Shown here: in pieces, positions 32,874-42,350 of the stretch
Numbering within the stretch: position 1 is the stretch's first letter
How the letters are laid out: each line of letters starts with the position of its first letter
Source: Halapricum desulfuricans
GTDB lineage: Archaea > Halobacteriota > Halobacteria > Halobacteriales > Haloarculaceae
Assembly (NCBI RefSeq): GCF_017094505.1
Contig: NZ_CP064787.1
Location: 310,001-374,000, forward strand
Length of the DNA stretch: 64,000 nucleotides
Reading direction: 5' to 3'
The notes under the pieces: generated by a model
What the model was told of the DNA's origin: nothing
Database searches by the model: none
The model's input: the letters and a program-made list of their open reading frames with translations, nothing else
Position numbers and translations under genes: made by a program

Positions 32874-35032
32874 GCGACGCATATCGGAGACGACTCGTCG
32901 ACACGGGTTCGACGGGATACGACCGCATCGCCGCCGGAACTGTCGGAGCCGCGTTTCTCCTCTTCGCCGCGGCCGTGGGCACGTTCTTCGGCTGGGTACC
33001 GACCGGCGAAGCGGGGCTGACGTCGTTCGGCATCGCCCTGCTCGGTCTCGGACTGGTCACCGCCGCGCTCGGGGTCGCGTCGTACCGGCTTGACGTCGCG
33101 ACGACGCCCAGCGAGTCACCGGGGCTCGTCGCCGGGGCCGTTCTCGCGCTGCTCTGGCTGGCGACGGCGGGCGCTGTGGCCGGCTGGGCGATCGGGACAG
33201 TCGGCTGGGTGCTGGCGATAGTCGTCGGCGTCGGGATCGGATACGCGACGCTCGCGTCGCCAGAGGACCTCGGCTCGACGCTTCCCGTCGGAGCCTTCCT
33301 CGTGTTGGTCGGGGCACTCGTCGCTGCCGGCGTGCTCGGTCCCGAATGGGCGTGGGAATCGTCGGCGTTCGCAGCGACGTTCCCAGCCGATGTCGTCGTC
33401 CCGCTGTTGGCGCTGCTGGGCAGTCTGCTCGCGGGCTGGACCGCCGGGAAGGCGTACGGCGGCTTCGGCGCGCGCGGCCGGCAGCACGGCGCGTTTCTGC
33501 TCGTCTCGCTGGTCGTCTTCCTCGTCATGGGCGTGCTCGCGTTCCTGCTGCTCTACGTGGCCGAACGCGGTATCGGAACCGCCGTCGAGAACCTCACAGT
33601 CAGCGCCGGAACGTTGCTTCTGTTGGTCGCGCTCCCGCTGTTCGTCTCGGTCCGGCGGGGGCGTCGTGGCCTCGGATCCGCGTCCGGAGTCACGCTCGTC
33701 GCGGTGTACCTGTGGCTCGCACTCGCGGGAACGTTCACGCTCGTGGCCGCGGCTCTCGGGTACGCCGTCGTAACTGGGGACGCGGTCACGACGGAGACGA
33801 CGACGGTCCAGCCGACGGCGGCCGTCGGCGCGCTCCCGGCCGCCCTGGTTAGCGGACTCGCGCTGCTGGCCGTCAGGCAGGCGAAGCCGTGGCGTCCGTC
33901 CGACCGGCGGGCGCGGACGCTCAAGCGCGCCGGCGTTGTTCTCGCAGTCGCGCTTGCGGCGGGCGTTCTCGTCGAGCTCTTCGTCGCGCCCGTTGCCGTG
34001 GCAGGGGTCTCAGTGTTTGGGACGTTTGCCGTCGCCGTCTCCGCTCTGAGCGGCGCGGCCATCGCCGCGAGACTGGGCACGCGGCTTCGGGACAGTCCCT
34101 CGCCGGTCTCGCTCCCACCGCTGGAAGCGAGCACGAAGCTGTTCCTCTGGGGAGTGCTGGGCGTGTCTCTACACGTGCTCGTCACCGGCACCTCGGTCGG
34201 GACCCAGACCGCGGGGCTGGTCGCCAGCGGAACCATCGACTGGCCGTTCGTCATGAACCCGACCCAGGGGCTCGGGATCCAGCGCGGGGTTATGCCGGCG
34301 CTGATCGGGACCGTCTGGATCGTCATCGGCGCGGTCGTCTTCGCCGTCCCGATCGCGGTCGGCGCCGCCGTGTTCCTGACTGAGTACGCCGAGGACAGTC
34401 TGTTCACCAAGGGCGTCGACGTGGCCACGAACGGCCTCTGGAGCACGCCGAGCATCGTCTTCGGGCTGTTCGGACTGGCGTTTATTGTCCCGCGCTTTGG
34501 CAACAGCGGGTCGATCTTCGCCTCGCAGCTCGTTCTCGGATTCATGTTGCTCCCGCTCGTGCTGGTCACGAGCCGGGAAGCGATGCAGAGCGTGCCCGAC
34601 GAGTACCGCGACGCCAGCGCCGCGCTGGGCGTCAGCAAGTGGGACACGATCAGAGAGGTCGTCATTCCCGCCTCAATGCCGGGGATCATCACCGGCGTCA
34701 TCCTGGGAGTCGGCCGAATCGCCGGCGAAACGGCACCGCTGTTGCTCGTGTTGAACGGCCCGGTCGCCCCGACGGACACGCCGGCCGTCCTCTCGAGTTT
34801 CGAGGTCGGCCTGACGGCCCAGCCACCGTTCGTGCACGTGACCAATCCCGCGCTGCTCGAGTCGGCGAGCGCGCTCCCCTATCAGCTGTACGCGATCATC
34901 ACGGCCGGCGTGCTCGACGACATGGCGTTCGGCTGGGCGACGGCGTTCGTGTTGCTCGGCGTCGTCCTGTCGTTTTTCGCCGTAGCCGTCGCGTCGCGGC
35001 GCTACTTCCGGAGGAAACTACATCATGACTGA
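32870..35032 (+). CDS. pstA: Phosphate ABC transporter permease PstA with a large N-terminal membrane extension, first copy
   Basis: 720 residues, against about 290 for bacterial PstA. The canonical permease is the C-terminal 290 residues (from about 430), with [20 protein letters not shown], the EAA loop [20 protein letters not shown] and [15 protein letters not shown]. The N-terminal 400 residues form roughly ten extra membrane helices, with a loop [13 protein letters not shown] near 200 that is also present in the second PstA. The role of the extension is unknown. It overlaps pstC by four bases and pstB by eight. Confidence 0.92.
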   Translation: MSDAYRRRLVDTGSTGYDRIAAGTVGAAFLLFAAAVGTFFGWVPTGEAGLTSFGIALLGLGLVTAALGVASYRLDVATTPSESPGLVAGAVLALLWLATAGAVAGWAIGTVGWVLAIVVGVGIGYATLASPEDLGSTLPVGAFLVLVGALVAAGVLGPEWAWESSAFAATFPADVVVPLLALLGSLLAGWTAGKAYGGFGARGRQHGAFLLVSLVVFLVMGVLAFLLLYVAERGIGTAVENLTVSAGTLLLLVALPLFVSVRRGRRGLGSASGVTLVAVYLWLALAGTFTLVAAALGYAVVTGDAVTTETTTVQPTAAVGALPAALVSGLALLAVRQAKPWRPSDRRARTLKRAGVVLAVALAAGVLVELFVAPVAVAGVSVFGTFAVAVSALSGAAIAARLGTRLRDSPSPVSLPPLEASTKLFLWGVLGVSLHVLVTGTSVGTQTAGLVASGTIDWPFVMNPTQGLGIQRGVMPALIGTVWIVIGAVVFAVPIAVGAAVFLTEYAEDSLFTKGVDVATNGLWSTPSIVFGLFGLAFIVPRFGNSGSIFASQLVLGFMLLPLVLVTSREAMQSVPDEYRDASAALGVSKWDTIREVVIPASMPGIITGVILGVGRIAGETAPLLLVLNGPVAPTDTPAVLSSFEVGLTAQPPFVHVTNPALLESASALPYQLYAIITAGVLDDMAFGWATAFVLLGVVLSFFAVAVASRRYFRRKLHHD

Positions 35033-35930
35033 GACGACGATCGCATCCGAACGCGGCACAGACACCGAAATCGAGACGACAAAAGGCGAGAGCACCGAAC
35101 GCACGCGCGAGGAGTGGACCGATTACGAGTCCGCCGGCGAGACCGTCCTGTCAGTCTCTGACCTGAACGTCTACTACGGTGACGAACACGCGCTGAAAGA
35201 CGTCTCGATGGATATCCCCGAGAAGAGCGTCACGGCGCTGATCGGCCCCTCGGGTTGTGGGAAATCGACGTTTCTGCGGAGCCTCAACCGGATGAACGAC
35301 CGGATCAAGAGCGCTCGCGTCGAGGGGACCGTTGAGTTCGACGGGCAGGACATCTACCAGGACGGCGCGGACCTCGTCGAACTTCGTAAGCGGATCGGCA
35401 TGGTGTTTCAGTCGCCGAACCCCTTCCCCAAGTCGGTCCGCGAGAACGTCGCGTACGGCCCCCGAAAGCACGGCGATGTCAACCGCGGACTGACGGCCCG
35501 ACTGCTCGGACGCGACGAGAAAGACGCGGAAGACCGGCTCGTCGAGCGCACGCTGAAGCAGGCGGCACTGTGGGAGGAGGTCAGCGATCGGCTGGACGAC
35601 AACGCGCTCGGGCTCTCGGGCGGCCAGCAACAACGGCTCTGTATCGCCCGGTGTCTGGCCGTCGATCCCGAAGTGATCCTGATGGACGAACCGGCGAGCG
35701 CGCTTGACCCCATCGCCACCTCGAAGATCGAGGACCTCATCGAGGAACTCGCCGAGGAGTACACAGTCGTCGTCGTCACCCACAACATGCAACAGGCCGC
35801 TCGCATCTCCGATCAGACCGCCGTCTTCCTCACCGGCGGCGAACTCGTCGAGTACGACGACACCGAGAAGATCTTCGAGAGCCCCGAGAGCCAGCGCGTC
35901 GAGGACTACATCACCGGCAAGTTCGGCTAG
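35025..35930 (+). CDS. pstB: Phosphate ABC transporter ATPase PstB, first copy
   Basis: 301 residues. Walker [10 protein letters not shown] (74-82), Q-loop [12 protein letters not shown], signature LSGGQQQRL, Walker [13 protein letters not shown] and the switch histidine VVVTHNM are intact. An acidic N-terminal tail of about 40 residues precedes the ABC domain. The last 266 bases are almost identical to those of the second pstB (41280-41545), although the genes diverge clearly before that point. One base separates it from phoU. Confidence 0.96.
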   Translation: MTETTIASERGTDTEIETTKGESTERTREEWTDYESAGETVLSVSDLNVYYGDEHALKDVSMDIPEKSVTALIGPSGCGKSTFLRSLNRMNDRIKSARVEGTVEFDGQDIYQDGADLVELRKRIGMVFQSPNPFPKSVRENVAYGPRKHGDVNRGLTARLLGRDEKDAEDRLVERTLKQAALWEEVSDRLDDNALGLSGGQQQRLCIARCLAVDPEVILMDEPASALDPIATSKIEDLIEELAEEYTVVVVTHNMQQAARISDQTAVFLTGGELVEYDDTEKIFESPESQRVEDYITGKFG

Positions 35931-35931
35931 G

Positions 35932-36612
35932 ATGTCCGAGCCGTCGCTTTCCGAGCAACCGGCGTCGCTCAGAGACGACGTCCTCGCGTTCGGGGACTCC
36001 GTCCACAACCAGCTCCGGCGAGCGCTGTCGGCGCTGGACACGCTCGATCCGGAACTCGCCCGGACGGTCGTCGACGGCGACAGGCTCGTCAACGAGCGAT
36101 ACCTCGACCTCGAACGCGACTGCATCGAGGTGCTCGCGCTGCACCAGCCCGTCGCCAGCGACCTCCGGGCGGTCGTCACCGCGTTCAAGATTCTCACCGA
36201 TCTCGAGCGGATCGCCGACCTCGCGGCGAACCTCGCGTCGCTGGTCGAGCCGCTGACGGCCGAGATCCGGGACGACGCGTTTGCCGCCGTCCGACTGATC
36301 GAGATCGGTGAACTGGCCTCCGAGATGGTCATCGACGCGCTGTACGCCTTCGAGACCGGGGACGCCGACCTCTGTCGGACCGTCGTCGACCGCGACGGAT
36401 CGCTCAACGATCGCTGTCAGGACGCGATGGACACGGTCGTTCGACAGCTGCTGGATCCGACCGAGACGGCCCCGTTCGCTAGCGTCGCGCCCGATGTCCT
36501 CCAGCGGGTGCTCGTCCTCGTGCGCGATCTCGAGCGGATCGGCGACCACGCTGCCAACGTCGCGGCGAGATCCTACTACGCCTTCAAGGCCGACGACGCG
36601 CTGCTGCGGTGA
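35932..36612 (+). CDS. phoU: PhoU family phosphate signalling protein, first copy
   Basis: 226 residues with two three-helix PhoU repeats; the metal-binding motifs are LTDLERIADLAANLA (near 88) and LVRDLERIGDHAANVA (near 200). PhoU couples transporter activity to Pho gene control and limits phosphate uptake. The ATG begins one base after the pstB stop. It closes pst operon 1; a series of hairpins follows. Confidence 0.93.
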   Translation: MSEPSLSEQPASLRDDVLAFGDSVHNQLRRALSALDTLDPELARTVVDGDRLVNERYLDLERDCIEVLALHQPVASDLRAVVTAFKILTDLERIADLAANLASLVEPLTAEIRDDAFAAVRLIEIGELASEMVIDALYAFETGDADLCRTVVDRDGSLNDRCQDAMDTVVRQLLDPTETAPFASVAPDVLQRVLVLVRDLERIGDHAANVAARSYYAFKADDALLR

Positions 36613-36632
36613 CTGCGAGAAGGCGACATCGC

Positions 36633-36808
36633 ACAGTCGGCTGCAATTTCGCGGAGATGTTCGGTACTTCGGGTTCGAAACGACGTAGCCGACTGTATGC
36701 CATTGGTCGGATATACACCTCTCCGGAGACGGGCTCTCCCGGAAGCGAGCGTTCATCTGGCGTCTCGGCGTCGCCAGCCTGAACGCTGTGATACTGCCGC
36801 TGTGGCAG
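36633..36808 (+). terminator. Hairpin series between the two pst operons
   Basis: Three inverted repeats follow phoU: perfect 10-base arms ACAGTCGGCT/AGCCGACTGT (36633-36642 and 36687-36696); a strong stem with arms AGCGTTCA/TGAACGCT plus inner CTGGCG/CGCCAG (36748-36787); and CTGCC/GGCAG (36794-36808). They end just before the TATA box of operon 2. Terminator or regulatory leader function is inferred. Confidence 0.45.
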
Positions 36809-36811
36809 GAG

Positions 36812-36838
36812 GTATATATCTCTATATAGATAACATAG
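36812..36838 (+). promoter_or_regulatory. TATA region of pst operon 2
   Basis: GTATATATCTCTATATAGATAACATAG holds two overlapping TATA-like boxes 40-67 bases before the pstS2 start, directly followed by the conserved motif at 36839. Confidence 0.5.
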
Positions 36839-36857
36839 TAATCATAGTAGGATATTT
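36839..36857 (+). promoter_or_regulatory. Conserved Pho promoter motif, pstS2 copy
   Basis: TAATCATAGTAGGATATTT, beginning 40 bases before the pstS2 ATG. It differs at three positions from the pstS1 copy (30531-30549) and lies at almost the same distance from the gene and the TATA box. Confidence 0.55.
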
Positions 36858-36878
36858 AGCCGGTGTCGGGGTTAGCAG

Positions 36879-37964
36879 ATGGTGATGTGGGATTCCTCTG
36901 TAAGCCGGCGTGCCGTACTGGCAGGCTCTGCCGGAGTCGCAGCATCGTTTGTGAGCGGTTGTATCACGACGAGTGCAACGCCCCCGGGGCAGGACCGTCA
37001 GCAGGGAGCCGGACAATCGGATACGCTCCTGAAGACCGGCGGGTCGTCGACAGTGTATCCCATCGTAAAGCTGGCGGCGTCACACTGGAACGGCAATTAT
37101 CCGGCGTCTGATCTCGAATACTGGGGCCCGACCCAGTACGATATCACGACGGACAAACGCCTCGCGAACTACTGGGCGAGCTATTATGGGCTCGACAAAG
37201 ACGATCAAAGGACGCCCCCGTTCAACGTTTCCGTCAGTCTGAGCCACTCCGGAACAGGGCTGGAAAACCTGAAAGCAGGCCGGATTTCGATCGGCAACGC
37301 AAGCGCCTCTGTTTCGGCGGAGTTCCCGGAGATGTCCCAGGAGGAGCTCGACAAGTTCGAGAACCACGTGGTCGGCGTCGACGCCCAGCCAATCGTCGTC
37401 AGCGAGGAGATCTACGAGTCCGGCGTCACCCGGCTGAGTGCCGAACAGTTGAAACAGATCTACACCGGGGAGATCGACGACTGGAGACAGATCGACGGGT
37501 ACAGCGGCGAGAGCAAATCCATTCAGGCGATCGGCCGGACGCCCGGCTCCGGGACGGACACGTCGTTCCGGAAGAACCTCTTCGGGGATCCGGATACGCC
37601 GATTCCGGGGGCCGACCAGCGGAAGGGACAGAACCAGCAGGTCAAAAACATCATCTCGAACTCCGACAACGCGATCGGCTACATGGCGCTCGGGTTCGTC
37701 GATGACTCCATCGAGACGCTCACGCTCGCGTTCGACGGGAAAGAGTTCGTCCCGGGTGAGAACCTGTCAGATCCCGACTATCCGCTGTCGCGCGACCTCC
37801 ACTGCTATACATACGACGGAACCTCGAAAACGGAGGCCGCGTTCCTCAGGATGATCATCAGCGACTTCGGTCAGGAGAAGTTCGTCAGAGCCTCGAACTA
37901 CTCGGCGCTGACCGACGAACGACAGCAAAACCAGATGGACGCGTTACCCGACCCGGTACAATGA
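36879..37964 (+). CDS. pstS: Phosphate-binding lipoprotein, second copy
   Basis: 361 residues. A signal with SRRAVL (9-14) and a lipobox-like VSGC with Cys28, then a short glutamine-rich linker in place of the Gly-Asn repeat of copy one. The PstS fold is complete: TGGSSTVYPIVKLAASHWN, SHSGTGLENL, VGVDAQPIVVS, GRTPGSGTDTSF. ATG 36879 and 36885 are both possible; the first is used. It is clearly diverged from copy one, so the duplication is old or was acquired. First gene of pst operon 2; it overlaps pstC2 by four bases. Confidence 0.94.
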   Translation: MVMWDSSVSRRAVLAGSAGVAASFVSGCITTSATPPGQDRQQGAGQSDTLLKTGGSSTVYPIVKLAASHWNGNYPASDLEYWGPTQYDITTDKRLANYWASYYGLDKDDQRTPPFNVSVSLSHSGTGLENLKAGRISIGNASASVSAEFPEMSQEELDKFENHVVGVDAQPIVVSEEIYESGVTRLSAEQLKQIYTGEIDDWRQIDGYSGESKSIQAIGRTPGSGTDTSFRKNLFGDPDTPIPGADQRKGQNQQVKNIISNSDNAIGYMALGFVDDSIETLTLAFDGKEFVPGENLSDPDYPLSRDLHCYTYDGTSKTEAAFLRMIISDFGQEKFVRASNYSALTDERQQNQMDALPDPVQ

Positions 37965-39004
37965 CATCGCTGCAGAGTTTCGACGCGGTCGACCCGGGGG
38001 AGCAAGCGATCAGCGCGGTCGCTGGGAGCCTCGTCTTTCTGGCGTTCGTATCAGTGTTCGCACTTCCACAGGCGACAATCTATCTTCTCGGCGGCTTCGT
38101 CGCCGTGACCGCGTACGGGTGGGTCACTGACCGCGAACAGACGGCGAAGTTCCTGTTTCTGTTGATGACAGTCTCGACGGTCCTCATCCTGGGACTGATC
38201 ACGATTTATCTGCTCGTCGAGTCGGTCCCCGCGTTCAGCACAGTCGGACTCGATCTCTTCGTTCAGACCCAATGGTCGCCCGGCGAACAGGTGTACACGC
38301 TCGTACCGATGATCTGGGGGACGTTCGTCACGACGATCATCGCGATGTTCGTGGCCGGGCCGCTGGGCCTCGCTGGCGCGATATTCCTCAGCGAAATCGC
38401 GCCGGGCTGGGCGCGTGAGATCACCAAGCCGGCGATCGAGGTCATGGCGGGGATCCCGTCGATCGTCTACGGCTTTCTCGGCTACATCGTCTTCAGCAAG
38501 TTTCTCACGCGTGAGGCGACCCTCCAGTTACCGCAACTGGGAAGCCTCTTCGCCGTCGGGATCGTCATCGGACTGATGGCGCTGCCGACGGTCGTCTCGG
38601 TCGCTGAAGACGCGTTGACGGCCGTTCCCGATTCGATGCGGGACGGCTCGCACGCGCTGGGCGTGACCGACTGGCAGACGACAAACTCGGTCACGCTCCC
38701 CGCGGCGTTCTCCGGCGTCTCGGCGGCTGTCATCCTCGGCGTCGGACGGGTCGTCGGGGAGACGATGGCTGCCACGGTGATTCTTGCGAACGTGACGCGG
38801 CTCCCGGATCCTCTGACTGACGTCTTCGGAAACACGATCACGCTCACCAGCCTCATCGCGAACCAGCACGGGACCGCCAGCGGACTCCAGCTGTCGGTGC
38901 TGTTCGCGGCCGGTGTCGTCCTGTTCATCACCGTCATCTCGCTGAGTATCGGCTCGCAGTATATCGAGGCGCGCATGCAGCGCAAGCTCGGAGGGAAACA
39001 ATGA
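37961..39004 (+). CDS. pstC: Phosphate ABC transporter permease PstC, second copy
   Basis: 347 residues with about seven to eight membrane helices. Core motifs MIWGTFVTTIIAMFVAGPLG, EVMAGIPSIVYGFLGYIVFS and the EAA loop SMRDGSHALGVTDWQTTNSV align with copy one. The N-terminal part is shorter and different. ATG overlaps the pstS2 stop and the stop overlaps pstA2, each by four bases, so translation of the operon is tightly coupled. Confidence 0.95.
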   Translation: MTSLQSFDAVDPGEQAISAVAGSLVFLAFVSVFALPQATIYLLGGFVAVTAYGWVTDREQTAKFLFLLMTVSTVLILGLITIYLLVESVPAFSTVGLDLFVQTQWSPGEQVYTLVPMIWGTFVTTIIAMFVAGPLGLAGAIFLSEIAPGWAREITKPAIEVMAGIPSIVYGFLGYIVFSKFLTREATLQLPQLGSLFAVGIVIGLMALPTVVSVAEDALTAVPDSMRDGSHALGVTDWQTTNSVTLPAAFSGVSAAVILGVGRVVGETMAATVILANVTRLPDPLTDVFGNTITLTSLIANQHGTASGLQLSVLFAAGVVLFITVISLSIGSQYIEARMQRKLGGKQ

Positions 39005-40629
39005 GCACGGACGTCAGAACGACCTCGCTCGTCGAAGCCGGGTCGTCCTCGCGAGAACTGATCGGTGGTGCAGTCGTCGGAGCGGCAGTGCTGACCGTTG
39101 TCGTCGGGTTTCTCAGCGCTGCGATGGTCGTCCCGGCCACGTCGTCGCTGCTCGGGCTCGAAGTCAGCACGTTGATCGGGGCGCTGCTGGTCGCGTCCGG
39201 CCTCGGACTCCTCGCGGCCGGCATCGGATCGGTTCAGGGGGCCATCGAAGCCGACCCGACGTACACGCCCGGTATCCCGACGGCTGTCACCTACGGATTC
39301 GTGTGGGCGATAGCGGCCGGAATCGTCTCGCTCGTCGTGTTCGATTTCGGCGCGCTCTGGCCGCTGGCCGCACTCTCTGTCGCCGTCGCGGTTGGGATCG
39401 GGACGGTGCTCACCCGCGAGGATCTCGGGGTCACGGTCCCGGCGAGCGCGTTCCTCCTCGCGTCCGGCGGAAGCGTTCTCCTCGGGGTGCTCACCCCCGG
39501 CGTCCAGTGGCAGCCCCCGGGCCTGTCGGCGACAGTCACCGGAACCGTGTCGATCCCGGTCGTCGCGATCGTCGGCGGACTGCTCGCGGTCTGGTCCGGT
39601 GCCAGAGCGTACGGCGGCTTCGGCGCTCGCGGCAGGCAAAACGGCGCGCACGCACTGATCGGGGCCAACGCCATCGCGATGATCTCGTTGCTCGTGGTGA
39701 TCGTGGCGTTCATCGCGGTCAAGGGGTTCGGACCGCTGACAGAGGGAATCAAGTACGGGTTCTACCCCGGGTTCTATCACTGGTTCCATTTCCATGTCCC
39801 GATTGTCGATACGTATGTCATCGTCCGCGGGCCCGAGATCTGGTTCTACTGGCCGTTCGTCATGGAGCCGTTCCATCAGCTGGGCTCGCTGCAGAGCGGC
39901 GTGCTGCCGGCGATCGTCGGGACCTTCTGGCTCGTGCTCGGGGCAGTGGTGTTCGCGGTCCCGCTCGGCATCGGTGCCGCCGTGTTCCTCACGGAGTACG
40001 CCGAGCAAGGCCGGTTCACGCAGCTCGTCGAGGTCTCTACGAACGGCCTGTGGAGCACGCCGAGTATCGTCTACGGGCTGTTCGGGCTCGCGTTCTTGGT
40101 ACCGCGCATCGGCAACGGCCGCTCGATCGTCGCCGGCCAGCTGGTTCTCGGGTTCATGCTCCTGCCGCTGGTCGTTATCACGAGCCGGGAAGCGCTACAG
40201 AGCGTCCCTGACGAGTACCGCGATGCTAGCGCCGCGCTCGGTGTCAGCAAGTGGCAGACGATCAGAAGCGTCGTCGTTCCCGCCGCGATGCCCGGCGTCA
40301 TCACCGGGGTCATCCTCGGCGTCGGCCGGATCGCCGGCGAAACGGCGCCGATCCTGCTCGTCACTTCGAGCGACCCGTTCGAAGACACCGTACCGGACGT
40401 CCTCGGCTCGTTCGAACTTACTATGGCGCCGCCCTTCGTGACGAACGAGGCGCTGATGGAAGCGTCGAGCGCGCTCCCCTACCAGCTATACGGGCTTATT
40501 TCGGCCGGCCTCGGCGACAACCTCGGCTTCGCGTGGGGGACCGCACTGGTCCTGCTGATCGTCGTTCTGGGGTTCTACGCGATCGGTATCGCATCGCGAG
40601 TGTACTTCCGACGGAAACTCAACCAATGA
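39001..40629 (+). CDS. pstA: Phosphate ABC transporter permease PstA, second copy
   Basis: 542 residues. Like copy one, it has an N-terminal membrane extension of about 230 residues (six or seven helices, with the shared loop [13 protein letters not shown] near 205), but it is about 180 residues shorter. The C-terminal permease core has [20 protein letters not shown], the EAA loop [20 protein letters not shown] and [15 protein letters not shown]. It overlaps pstB2 by four bases. Confidence 0.93.
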   Translation: MSTDVRTTSLVEAGSSSRELIGGAVVGAAVLTVVVGFLSAAMVVPATSSLLGLEVSTLIGALLVASGLGLLAAGIGSVQGAIEADPTYTPGIPTAVTYGFVWAIAAGIVSLVVFDFGALWPLAALSVAVAVGIGTVLTREDLGVTVPASAFLLASGGSVLLGVLTPGVQWQPPGLSATVTGTVSIPVVAIVGGLLAVWSGARAYGGFGARGRQNGAHALIGANAIAMISLLVVIVAFIAVKGFGPLTEGIKYGFYPGFYHWFHFHVPIVDTYVIVRGPEIWFYWPFVMEPFHQLGSLQSGVLPAIVGTFWLVLGAVVFAVPLGIGAAVFLTEYAEQGRFTQLVEVSTNGLWSTPSIVYGLFGLAFLVPRIGNGRSIVAGQLVLGFMLLPLVVITSREALQSVPDEYRDASAALGVSKWQTIRSVVVPAAMPGVITGVILGVGRIAGETAPILLVTSSDPFEDTVPDVLGSFELTMAPPFVTNEALMEASSALPYQLYGLISAGLGDNLGFAWGTALVLLIVVLGFYAIGIASRVYFRRKLNQ

Positions 40630-41546
40630 GCGATTCACAAGCCACACACGAAACAGAGAGCACAGGCATCGAGACGAGCACGTCCAGTACGACGACGGCC
40701 GGCGAAACCGACGAACGGATCGACGACAGCTGGCTCGAGTACGAGTTCGAGGGAGAGCCAAAGCTCTCGGTGCAGAACCTCGATGTCTACTACGGCGACG
40801 AGCACGCGCTGAAAGACGTCTCGATGGACATCCCCGAGCAGAGCGTGACGGCGCTGATCGGCCCCTCGGGTTGTGGGAAATCGACGTTCCTGCGGTCGCT
40901 CAACCGGATGAACGACCGCATCAAGAGCGCTCGCGTCGAGGGGACCGTCGAACTCGACGGCCGGGACATCTATCAGGACGGGACGAACCTCGTCGAATTA
41001 CGCAAGCGCGTCGGAATGGTGTTCCAGTCGCCGAATCCCTTCCCGAAGTCGATCAAGGACAACGTCTCCTACGGTCCGCGCAAACACGGGGACATCAACA
41101 CCGGGTTGCTCGCCAGTCTGCTGGGCAAAGACGAATCGGACAAGGAAGCGGAACTCGTCGAACGCTCGCTCAAGCAGGCGGCGCTGTGGGACGAAGTCAG
41201 CGACCGGCTCGACGATAACGCGCTCGGGCTCTCGGGCGGCCAGCAACAGCGGCTCTGCATCGCCCGGGCGCTGGCGACTGATCCCGAAGTGATCCTGATG
41301 GACGAACCGGCGAGCGCGCTTGACCCCATCGCCACCTCGAAGATCGAGGACCTCATCGAGGAACTCGCCGAGGAGTACACGGTCGTCGTCGTCACCCACA
41401 ACATGCAACAGGCCGCCCGCATCTCCGATCAGACCGCCGTCTTCCTCACCGGCGGCGAACTCGTCGAGTACGACGACACCGAGAAGATCTTCGAGAGTCC
41501 CGAGAGCCAGCGCGTCGAGGACTACATCACCGGCAAGTTCGGCTAA
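40626..41546 (+). CDS. pstB: Phosphate ABC transporter ATPase PstB, second copy
   Basis: 306 residues, with an acidic, threonine-rich N-terminal tail of about 45 residues and then a complete ABC domain: [49 protein letters not shown]. The 3' tract from 41280 shares 263 of 266 bases with pstB1, while the first part of the gene differs at many silent sites, a sign of gene conversion. phoU2 follows after 69 bases. Confidence 0.96.
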   Translation: MSDSQATHETESTGIETSTSSTTTAGETDERIDDSWLEYEFEGEPKLSVQNLDVYYGDEHALKDVSMDIPEQSVTALIGPSGCGKSTFLRSLNRMNDRIKSARVEGTVELDGRDIYQDGTNLVELRKRVGMVFQSPNPFPKSIKDNVSYGPRKHGDINTGLLASLLGKDESDKEAELVERSLKQAALWDEVSDRLDDNALGLSGGQQQRLCIARALATDPEVILMDEPASALDPIATSKIEDLIEELAEEYTVVVVTHNMQQAARISDQTAVFLTGGELVEYDDTEKIFESPESQRVEDYITGKFG

Positions 41547-41615
41547 CCGTGTGCGGATGAACAGGCATCGACGACAAGACTGACATACGAGACTCTCCCA
41601 GACAAAGACGATAAC

Positions 41616-42296
41616 ATGCCACGAGAATCCTATCAGGAGAAACTCGACGCCCTCCGCGAGGACGTCCTCTACATGAGCGAGGTCGTCCTCGAACGCGTCC
41701 GGATGGGCCAGGAAGCGCTCCAGCGGAAAGACGAACAGCTCGCACAGGACGTCATCGACAACGACTACGAGGTCAACCAGCTGTATCTCGATCTCGAACA
41801 GGACTGTGTGAACCTCCTCGCGCTCCAGCAGCCGGTCGCCGGCGACCTGCGTTTCATCGCCGCCTCGTTCAAGATCATCACCGACCTCGAACGGATTGCC
41901 GATCTGGCGACGAACCTCGGCGAGTACACGCTCGAAGCCGACCGCGACGTCTTCCCCGAGGTCGACGCCCAAGAGATCGGCGACGCGGTCGTCGAGATGG
42001 TCGAAGACGCGATGGACGCCTACGCGGAAGAAGACATCGACGCCTGCTTCGAGATCGCCGAGCGCGACGACGAGATCGACGCGATGTGTGCTGACGCCTC
42101 CGATACGGTGATGCGGGATCTGATCGAGCGTGAGGCGACCACGGCGGCCGACGACGAGGATATCGAGCAACTGATGACCGACGTTTCGCGACTGCTATTG
42201 ACAATCCGCGACCTCGAACGGATCGGCGATCACGCGGTCAACATCGCCGCCCGCACGCTGTACATGGTCGAGAACGACGACGAACTCATCTACTGA
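41616..42296 (+). CDS. phoU: PhoU family phosphate signalling protein, second copy
   Basis: 226 residues, two PhoU helical repeats with metal motifs ITDLERIADLATNLG (near 88) and TIRDLERIGDHAVNIA (near 198). Same length as copy one but diverged. The spacing of 69 bases from pstB2 contains ACATACGAGACTCTCC and a weak AT block, so it may have some expression of its own. Last gene of pst operon 2. Confidence 0.93.
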   Translation: MPRESYQEKLDALREDVLYMSEVVLERVRMGQEALQRKDEQLAQDVIDNDYEVNQLYLDLEQDCVNLLALQQPVAGDLRFIAASFKIITDLERIADLATNLGEYTLEADRDVFPEVDAQEIGDAVVEMVEDAMDAYAEEDIDACFEIAERDDEIDAMCADASDTVMRDLIEREATTAADDEDIEQLMTDVSRLLLTIRDLERIGDHAVNIAARTLYMVENDDELIY

Positions 42297-42350
42297 CCTC
42301 GTCCGGTCCTCCACTCGCCCGATAACGGCCACCCGCGAGTCACGTGTCTG

